Of a stretch of DNA of 34,142 bases, positions 28,984 through 34,142 are shown in pieces. The position numbers were made by a program, and so were the translations under genes. Origin of the DNA: Holdemanella porci (GTDB lineage: Bacteria; Bacillota_I; Bacilli_A; Erysipelotrichales; Erysipelotrichaceae). The notes beneath the pieces were generated by a model, which ran no database searches, was not told the origin of the DNA, and saw nothing but the letters and a program-made list of their open reading frames with translations. The stretch covers positions 1 through 34,142 of the forward strand of contig NZ_VUMR01000013.1 of the NCBI RefSeq assembly GCF_009696075.1, written 5' to 3'. The stretch's first letter is position 1. Each line of letters begins with the position of its first letter.

Positions 28984-30567
28984 CTAGAATCCCATTTTCT
29001 CCATAACATGGATATCTTCCGCAAAGAAAGTAAGTCCGACCTCTTTTCCTTCCTCTACATAATCCGTTGTATGAATCTTGAATTCACGACCCGTCGTCCA
29101 GAAAGTTACCTTATAGATTCCTTCCTTAATTGTTTCCGGATCAAAATCATAATCTACATCTAGATCTACTGTTTCATTTTCGTCATCCAACTTCCAGCCC
29201 TGTGCATTTGCCCAAGTCTTCAAGTCTGTATCAATAGCCATGGATTCCTTGATTTCATCCACTGTTTTAAAGAAGTTAAACGCAGAAACGGCTTCATTGG
29301 CCTTCTTGTTTTCAACAACCCTTTGATCCACAACCCAAATCTTACGCGTGATTGAAGTTTTATTGTTTGTTGAGAAAGTAACAGTATATTCTCCTACTTC
29401 CTGTTTTAAATCTGTATCAATATCATGAATTGAAATAAACTCATCTGTTTCAGGATTCCAAGCCTGTGCATCGGCACGCGCAATGATTTCTTTATCATCA
29501 ATATCCTTCATATCTTCTAAGTCTAGATAGAAGTCGTTGGCAGAAATCTTTTCTTTTCCATCTTCACTTGTGATCGCATAATTCTTGTTTACGTGCATAT
29601 TTACTGTAACATGCGTACCAGGAACTGTTTCCACCATGATTTCATAGTGAACACCCTTAAATAATACGCTCTCAACTTCACCAGTCATCTTGCCATCTTT
29701 CACATCCACAATATCAATATCTTCTGGGCGAATTACGACATCCACTGGTTCATTTTCTTTATATCCAACATCGACACAATCAAATGTAATATCATCAAAA
29801 CGCACTTTCTTATCGCAAACCATGCGTGCTGGAATAATATTACTTTCCCCAATAAACTTTGCAACATATTGATTGACTGGTTCATTATAAATGTCTTCTG
29901 GACTACCAACCTGCTGAATCTCGCCATCCTTCATAATAACAATCTTATCTGACATTGTTAGTGCTTCTTCCTGATCATGTGTAACGAAGATAAATGTGAT
30001 TCCTACTTCTTGTTGAATCTTCTTTAATTCATACTGCATTTCTTTACGAAGCTTTAAATCCAACGCACTCAAAGGTTCATCCAACAATAGTACGCTTGGC
30101 TCATTAACTAAGGCACGCGCAATCGCAACACGCTGCTGCTGACCACCAGATAGTAAAGTAACATCTTTATTTTCAAATCCTTCAAGACCAATCAACTTCA
30201 ACATTTTCATGACCTTTTGATCAATAACGTCCTTACTCATCTTTTTAATTTTCAATCCAAACGCAATATTGTCATACACATTCATATGAGGGAATAGTGC
30301 ATATTTTTGGAAAACCGTATTCAACTCACGCTTATAGGCTGGCACTTCACAAATATCTTCTCCATTTAAGATGACCTGTCCTTCGCTAGGTTCTAAAAAA
30401 CCACCTAAAATACGTAATAAAGTTGTTTTTCCACAACCACTAGGCCCTAATAGTGTGACAAACTCATTTTCATATATATCTAAATCAATACCCTTTAACA
30501 CAACTTGACCATCAAATTCTTTTACGATGTGGCGAAATTGAATTAATTTATTCTTTTCCTGTTCCAT
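28984..30567 (-). CDS. potA: Polyamine ABC ATPase PotA with two extra repeat domains
   Basis: 527 residues from ATG 30567 ([20 protein letters not shown]), AAGGAG at 8 nt; the frame extends to 30615 but overlaps the regulator. Walker [10 protein letters not shown] (41-49), signature LSGGQQQR, Walker [12 protein letters not shown] and the His loop FVTHDQEEA are complete. The TOBE region starts normally ([17 protein letters not shown]) but is interrupted after about residue 335. Two ~75-residue repeats are present ([11 protein letters not shown] ... [31 protein letters not shown] ... [20 protein letters not shown]) before [17 protein letters not shown] ends it. Normal PotA has ~370 residues. 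The repeats look like Ig-like domains usually found in surface proteins. Confidence 0.92.
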   Translation of the reverse strand: MEQEKNKLIQFRHIVKEFDGQVVLKGIDLDIYENEFVTLLGPSGCGKTTLLRILGGFLEPSEGQVILNGEDICEVPAYKRELNTVFQKYALFPHMNVYDNIAFGLKIKKMSKDVIDQKVMKMLKLIGLEGFENKDVTLLSGGQQQRVAIARALVNEPSVLLLDEPLSALDLKLRKEMQYELKKIQQEVGITFIFVTHDQEEALTMSDKIVIMKDGEIQQVGSPEDIYNEPVNQYVAKFIGESNIIPARMVCDKKVRFDDITFDCVDVGYKENEPVDVVIRPEDIDIVDVKDGKMTGEVESVLFKGVHYEIMVETVPGTHVTVNMHVNKNYAITSEDGKEKISANDFYLDLEDMKDIDDKEIIARADAQAWNPETDEFISIHDIDTDLKQEVGEYTVTFSTNNKTSITRKIWVVDQRVVENKKANEAVSAFNFFKTVDEIKESMAIDTDLKTWANAQGWKLDDENETVDLDVDYDFDPETIKEGIYKVTFWTTGREFKIHTTDYVEEGKEVGLTFFAEDIHVMEKMGF

Positions 30568-30587
30568 GTATGTTCTCTCCTTGTCAA

Positions 30588-31121
30588 TTAAAATACAGGC
30601 GGTGTAGATACCCATAATACTTTGGCATCTGCACTCGATACGTTTTCTAAATAATGCCCTTCCTTACCTGTAATATAGAAGGTTTCTTTTGATTTAACTT
30701 TTAACCTTTTATTACCAACAACCAAAACAACACTGCCCTTCAAAACATAGCCAAATTCCTCTCCCTCATGAGCCTTGACATCCTGTGACTTTGCGCCCGG
30801 TTTTAAAGTCAATAAAAGAGGTTCCATCTGATTCTTTTGAGCATTAGGAATAATGTATTCCGTAACCAAATCATCTTGTTCATTCACAAAAAAATCCTGC
30901 GTATGGAAAACAATCTGCTCTTCCTTGCTTGATTGAAAAAAATCCGCCAAATTAGTACCTAAAGCTTCCAATATATTCTCCAATGCAGAAATATTTGGAC
31001 TTGTTAAGTCGCGCTCTAACTGCGATAAAAAGCCTTTCGTTAATTCACTACGATTCGCAAGTTCTTCCAAAGTCAACCCATTCTGGGTTCGAAGCTCTTT
31101 TAGTTTTTTGCCTATTTTCAT
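30588..31121 (-). CDS. HTH-cupin regulator of the polyamine operon (PuuR-like)
   Basis: 177 residues. An N-terminal XRE helix-turn-helix ([35 protein letters not shown]) is joined to a C-terminal cupin barrel (about 105-170: [35 protein letters not shown]). Regulators of this build sense polyamines or related small molecules. It is the first gene of the pot operon, 20 bp before potA, so it probably controls the operon and itself. A palindrome AAACTT-N19-AAGTTT lies downstream of the promoter -10. Confidence 0.88.
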   Translation of the reverse strand: MKIGKKLKELRTQNGLTLEELANRSELTKGFLSQLERDLTSPNISALENILEALGTNLADFFQSSKEEQIVFHTQDFFVNEQDDLVTEYIIPNAQKNQMEPLLLTLKPGAKSQDVKAHEGEEFGYVLKGSVVLVVGNKRLKVKSKETFYITGKEGHYLENVSSADAKVLWVSTPPVF

Positions 31122-31150
31122 TCTATCACCCCTAATTTGTTTTTTATACT

Positions 31151-31209
31151 AAACTTTTTGTTTCATTAAAAGAACAAGTTTATTATATAGGAAACCCCCA
31201 ATTATGCAA
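31151..31209 (-). promoter_or_regulatory. pot operon promoter and probable operator
   Basis: On the minus strand TTGCAT (31204-31209), 16-bp spacer, TATAAT (31182-31187). An inverted repeat AAACTTGTTC..GAAACAAAAAGTTT (31151-31181) covers the start site. GGGGTG is the ribosome site. Confidence 0.65.
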
Positions 31210-31210
31210 G

Positions 31211-31235
31211 AAAAAAAGAGCATTTTTCATGCTCT
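31211..31235 (-). terminator. Terminator of the HTH gene at 31251
   Basis: On the minus strand AGAGCAT (31229-31235) pairs with ATGCTCT (31217-31223), followed by TTTTTTTC. Confidence 0.85.
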
Positions 31236-31250
31236 AAAGTTAAATTAATT

Positions 31251-31862
31251 TTACTGTTTCATATTTCTCAAACGATACAATACACAATTTGTCATAACCG
31301 CCAAATGTAAAGCCTCACTCATACCTTGTGTCTGTAAAGTCAACGGATAATTATCACGAATCATAAAGTCCATACTGATGTTTGTTCTTTGCGATATTTT
31401 TAAAATCTTATCCACATTGATCTGTCCCTCATCCCAATACTTAGCAGTATTTCTCGTTACTTCCATATATTTGCCAAATTGAGTTTGTGAAAGTGAAAAA
31501 ACAACTTCCCGTACAAAACGCATACGATCACCCATATCATTTTTTAAATTGTATTCAAAATCCTTAAATTTCGAACTTCTTTTAATATCTGTAAACAGTT
31601 CGGGATGAATCAATTTCATAATATCTTGAACCTGAGTCCATGTTAAGCCTTCTAAATTAACGGGCTGATTATACATTTGATCAAAGAAAATCGAATCAAT
31701 GGACTGATGATTATAATCTGCAAGAATAAGCACAATACGCGTTTGCGTACGATTCTCGGAATGAATTTGCCTTCTAAAATTACGCAAAGACATATGGGCT
31801 GCTTTGGCAACTTCTTCCTCTGAAATATTATTATCTTCAATAAATTGCACAATTTGTTTCAT
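31251..31862 (-). CDS. Putative regulator with two helix-turn-helix regions
   Basis: 203 residues (MKQIVQFIEDNNISEEEVAK). A first HTH-like part, SEEEVAKAAHMSLRNFRRQI, and a second XRE-like one, SLSQTQFGKYMEVTRNTAKY followed by WDEGQINVDKILKISQRTNI, are separated by a ~70-residue middle with charged helices. No enzyme motif. It is probably a DNA-binding protein whose targets are unknown. It is monocistronic, with its own terminator, and its ribosome site GTGGAGG lies in a hairpin followed by seven T bases, so expression is likely controlled at the leader. Confidence 0.6.
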   Translation of the reverse strand: MKQIVQFIEDNNISEEEVAKAAHMSLRNFRRQIHSENRTQTRIVLILADYNHQSIDSIFFDQMYNQPVNLEGLTWTQVQDIMKLIHPELFTDIKRSSKFKDFEYNLKNDMGDRMRFVREVVFSLSQTQFGKYMEVTRNTAKYWDEGQINVDKILKISQRTNISMDFMIRDNYPLTLQTQGMSEALHLAVMTNCVLYRLRNMKQ

Positions 31863-31865
31863 AAA

Positions 31866-31898
31866 AAAACACCTCCACGTTAAACATAGAGATGTTTT
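31866..31898 (-). promoter_or_regulatory. Leader hairpin masking the ribosome site of the HTH gene
   Basis: On the minus strand AAAACATCTC (31889-31898) pairs with GAGGTGTTTT (31866-31875, one G-U). It includes the SD and is followed by the T-run before the ATG at 31862. It could act as an attenuator or as an SD lock. Confidence 0.45.
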
Positions 31899-31949
31899 AT
31901 GTGTTTGTACTCGCCCGAAAATCGAAAATCGGTCGATGAAAACGATTTT

Positions 31950-32540
31950 TTAAGCTTTTGTCGTATTTTCGTTTTGAATATTCTTAATAATATCCGTTAA
32001 ATCTGCTTCATTGATAGCACCATCATAGAAATCATTCAACGTTTCAATCAGACCCTTATCATCTGGTAAAACCGTTTCAAACACTTCTTTCATGTGTGCA
32101 GCCTCCTGACTTGAACCAGCATACTTAACAGTCGCATGAATCATAGATGTATAGATAACATTCACCAACATTAAGTGATACTTATTGTTGTAGCCATCAT
32201 TACGTTTGTCAATAACTGTGTGTGGACTAATTAGAGCTGTACCTTGATATTTAGCTAAAGTAGGAAACTCTAAATAAAGTCCCTTTACCGTCTTATATGT
32301 CATTAGTTTCAGTGCATATACACACGCAAATTGTTCTAAATCACCTAACATACGTAAACGATCATTACTGTCTAAAACCTTTTTAAAATTGATATCTAGC
32401 AATCTTGCCAAAACATCACTCACACATTCAAGATTGGTCTTACAAACCACTTCCTGACGACCCTCTAAATCCGTTGTGATTATGAATAAATCGCCTTCGC
32501 GATCATAAAATATATTATCTGGATGTCTTAAATTCACCAT
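31950..32540 (-). CDS. Unrecognised 196-residue soluble protein
   Basis: Begins MVNLRHPDNIFYDREGDLFI and is a mixed alpha/beta protein with no membrane segment. An N-terminal strand pair (FIITTDLEGRQEVVC) leads into helices: LARLLDINFKKVLDSNDRLR, YLEFPTLAKYQ, SQEAAHMKEVFETVLPDD. No catalytic motif is visible. AAAGGTG is its ribosome site, and it follows the flavodoxin-like reductase by 11 bp, so the two form an operon. Function unknown; the pairing may mean a redox or stress role. Confidence 0.6.
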   Translation of the reverse strand: MVNLRHPDNIFYDREGDLFIITTDLEGRQEVVCKTNLECVSDVLARLLDINFKKVLDSNDRLRMLGDLEQFACVYALKLMTYKTVKGLYLEFPTLAKYQGTALISPHTVIDKRNDGYNNKYHLMLVNVIYTSMIHATVKYAGSSQEAAHMKEVFETVLPDDKGLIETLNDFYDGAINEADLTDIIKNIQNENTTKA

Positions 32541-32551
32541 GTGATCACCTT

Positions 32552-33169
32552 TTAACGAATAAAATTCGTACCCTTTCTACTTTCTTTTTCAGGCAAGCCA
32601 TACGCCTCTTTACCTAAGGCAATACTTTTCATCAAGAACGTCATATTTCGAGCTAAAGCACGCATTGTTTGTTTACCCTCTTCATCCTGATTGGCTTCTT
32701 GTGCATTATTTCCATGAATTGAATTCCAATATTGACTCGATACAACAGGCATACCACTGATTGTAAAATACTTATTTAATTCATCAAAAGTAGTACTCGC
32801 TCCGCCACGACGACAAGAAACAACACTAGCCCCCACCTTCATTGTCTTATCAAAACGAGAAGCATAGAACAAACGATCCAATACTGCAATCAATGTCGCA
32901 TTCGCGCTGGCATAATATACAGGACTTGAAACAACCAATCCATCCGCTTTTTCAAATTTGGGTAACAATTCATTGACAATATCATCATATACACACTTGC
33001 CAAGTTTCGTACAAGCACCACAAGCTGAACAACCACGAACAGCTAAGTTTCCAACTTGTACAGTTTCGGTTTCAACCCCACTTTCTTTAAATATAGCTTC
33101 CATTTCACGCAAAGCCAAATTATTCACTCCACTCGCATGTGGACTACCATTCAACATTAAGACTTTCAT
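32552..33169 (-). CDS. Flavodoxin-like NAD(P)H reductase/iron-sulfur flavoprotein
   Basis: 205 residues. The flavodoxin-like fold has the FMN phosphate loop LNGSPHASGVNN (7-18), then CSACGACTKLGKC, the cysteine cluster of iron-sulfur flavoproteins, and SSPVYYASANATL for the flavin ring. GTNFIR closes it, as in the NADPH-dependent FMN reductase group. It probably reduces flavins, quinones or nitro compounds. CGGAGG stands 9 nt before the ATG at 33169. A divergent 30-bp palindrome is upstream. Confidence 0.9.
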   Translation of the reverse strand: MKVLMLNGSPHASGVNNLALREMEAIFKESGVETETVQVGNLAVRGCSACGACTKLGKCVYDDIVNELLPKFEKADGLVVSSPVYYASANATLIAVLDRLFYASRFDKTMKVGASVVSCRRGGASTTFDELNKYFTISGMPVVSSQYWNSIHGNNAQEANQDEEGKQTMRALARNMTFLMKSIALGKEAYGLPEKESRKGTNFIR

Positions 33170-33196
33170 ATTTTTCCTCCGAAAAAACCTATCTCT

Positions 33197-33226
33197 ATTT
33201 TATCATTTGCGTCAACATGATAAAAT
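33197..33226. promoter_or_regulatory. Palindrome between the divergent reductase and GTPase genes
   Basis: ATTTTATCAT (33197-33206) and ATGATAAAAT (33217-33226) form a perfect inverted repeat around TTG-CGT-CAAC. On the minus strand the core supplies TTGACG, a likely -35 for the reductase gene. It could be an operator for both genes. Confidence 0.5.
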
Positions 33227-33233
33227 GATATTT

Positions 33234-33587
33234 ATGAAACGAATAGTAACTGGAATATTAGCACATGTCGATGCAGGAAAAACTACTTGTATCGAAAGTA
33301 TGCTCTATACATCAAAAACAATCCGAAAATTAGGACGTGTCGACCATCAAGATGCCTATTTGGATTATGATAATCAAGAAAGAGAAAGAGGCATTACCAT
33401 TTATTCAAAAGAAGCTCACTTTCATTGGAAAGATAGTGAAATCTATTTGATTGACACACCAGGCCATGTCGATTTTTCAAGCGAAATGGAAAGAAGTCTT
33501 CAAGTATTAGATTTAGCCATTCTTTTAATCAATGGACAAGACGGTATTCAATCTCACACTTCTACCATTTGGAAATGCTTAAAACAC
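33234..33587 (+). pseudogene. TetM-like translation GTPase gene truncated by an IS element
   Basis: ATG 33234 opens MKRIVTGILAHVDAGKTTCI with the G1 loop AHVDAGKT. RERGIT (G2) and IDTPGHVDFSSEMERSLQ (G3) follow; the family-typical TIWKCLKH ends at codon 118 (33587). From there the frame enters insertion-sequence DNA and stops at 33617. The G4 motif (NKxD) and the other ~520 residues of the ribosomal-protection family are missing. The original gene resembled the TetM/TetB(P)-like EF-G paralogues found in clostridia-type genomes, not necessarily a resistance gene. The 3' part should lie beyond the IS outside this window. Confidence 0.85.
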
Positions 33588-34142
33588 TGGTACTACGTCA
33601 AGAAAAAGGACTCATAAAATAGATAAATTTTAAATTCTAATGTTTTGAATAATAATTATTCTCATATTGATTTGGTGATTCATAACCGCAATGGCTATGG
33701 ATTCGTATCGTGTTGTAGAATGTTTCAATATATTCGAAACACAAATCATATGCATGATCATAATCATAAATCAAAGTACGATTTAACCATTCTCTTTTAA
33801 TTACTGAATGAAAAGATTCTATACATGCATTATCCCATGGTGTGCCTTTTTTTGAATAACTTAGAATCAGTCCTGCCGTTAATTTTTTATAAAGTTTGCT
33901 TGTATAATGTACTCCTCTATCCGAATGAATAATTACAGGATTCGCTGTTTTTCTCCGCTTTCTAGCCATCTCTATACATTTCAATACTTCTTCCACTTCC
34001 AATGTTTTTGATAAGGTCCATGCAATTATTTTTCTTGAATATAGATCCATTACACTTGTAAGGTATACAAATCCTTCCAAGGTAAATATATACGTTATAT
34101 CTGTACACCATGCCTCATTTGGCTTGCTTGGCGAAAAGTCTC
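33588..34142 (-). mobile_element. IS3-family (IS150-like) insertion sequence, partial
   Basis: The break in the GTPase gene falls at TGGTACTACGTCAAG (33588); IS3-family ends begin with TG. The transposase gene reads inwards from the right. Only the 3' end of the element is in the window, so neither the other terminal repeat nor the 3-4 bp target duplication can be checked. Confidence 0.75.
33637..34142 (-). CDS. IS3-family transposase OrfB (C-terminal part)
   Basis: About 168 residues are present to the window edge. The rve integrase core has its DDE triad: D in EAWCTDITYIF, D in IIHSDRGVHYTS, E in NACIESFHSVIKREW. The end reads HCGYESPNQYENNYY, where IS150-type proteins have (Y)xSPxxYE. The N-terminal part and OrfA lie outside. 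The gene appears intact as far as seen. It inserts the element by cut-and-paste through a circular intermediate in this family. Confidence 0.92.
   Translation of the reverse strand, partial: DFSPSKPNEAWCTDITYIFTLEGFVYLTSVMDLYSRKIIAWTLSKTLEVEEVLKCIEMARKRRKTANPVIIHSDRGVHYTSKLYKKLTAGLILSYSKKGTPWDNACIESFHSVIKREWLNRTLIYDYDHAYDLCFEYIETFYNTIRIHSHCGYESPNQYENNYYSKH

Noticed and set aside
32958-33233. Long upstream extension of the TetM-like frame
   Set aside because: It runs antisense through the flavoprotein gene. The family start is MKRIVTGILAHVDAGKT at 33234.
1-34142. tRNA or rRNA genes
   Set aside because: I saw no TTCGAATC-type T-arm with a matching acceptor stem and no conserved rRNA segments.

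Overview
The window is AT-rich DNA with mostly strong Shine-Dalgarno sequences, sigma-A-like promoters and many small mobile remnants. It looks like the chromosome of a low-GC Gram-positive gut-type bacterium (Bacillota). Erysipelotrichia-like is my guess from the PotC-PotD fusion, the Kdp two-component genes next to Ktr genes, and the overall gene style; I cannot prove the taxon.

Region 1 (1-2900) is a gene graveyard: a 3' fragment of an unknown gene, a frameshifted EamA/DMT transporter fragment and a GntR/UTRA C-terminal fragment. An intact Nif3-family gene and a small membrane operon follow, whose first gene (ybaN-like) carries an in-frame stop. Region 2 (2950-3790) holds two tandem copies of what I read as a type I toxin-antitoxin module. 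Each has a 29-33 residue hydrophobic peptide on the minus strand and a convergent ~95-nt RNA on the plus strand, overlapping at a bidirectional terminator. Two further copies of the RNA, without an intact toxin, lie at 13.6 and 14.4 kb. They flank a conventional Phd/YefM-RelE type II pair and three copies of an ungapped 91-bp repeat, forming a small toxin-antitoxin island.

Region 3 (3.8-13.5 kb): a MarR regulator with a seven-helix membrane protein; a large membrane-anchored HD-GYP/GGDEF cyclic-di-GMP protein; two decayed AAA+ ATPase genes, each preceded by its own set of repeated palindromes; an unrecognised 505-residue membrane protein; and a PLD-nuclease/helicase (DUF3427 type) with a coupled NUDIX gene, which resembles a defence-type cassette.

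Region 4 (15-24 kb) is ion homeostasis. CsoR and a copper P-type ATPase carry a likely internal CopZ start. KdpE/KdpD are divergent from a Ktr/Trk potassium uptake pair rather than from KdpFABC. They are followed by a 30-residue membrane peptide and a small membrane protein, each behind a hairpin that buries its ribosome binding site.

Region 5 (24-34 kb) reads leftwards: an FMN 2-hydroxy-acid oxidase with an EutH-type transporter; a polyamine uptake operon (cupin regulator, PotA with an unusual repeat insertion, PotB, fused PotC-PotD); two genes of unknown function; a flavodoxin-type reductase; and a TetM-like GTPase gene cut after about 118 codons by an IS3-family element that runs off the right edge.
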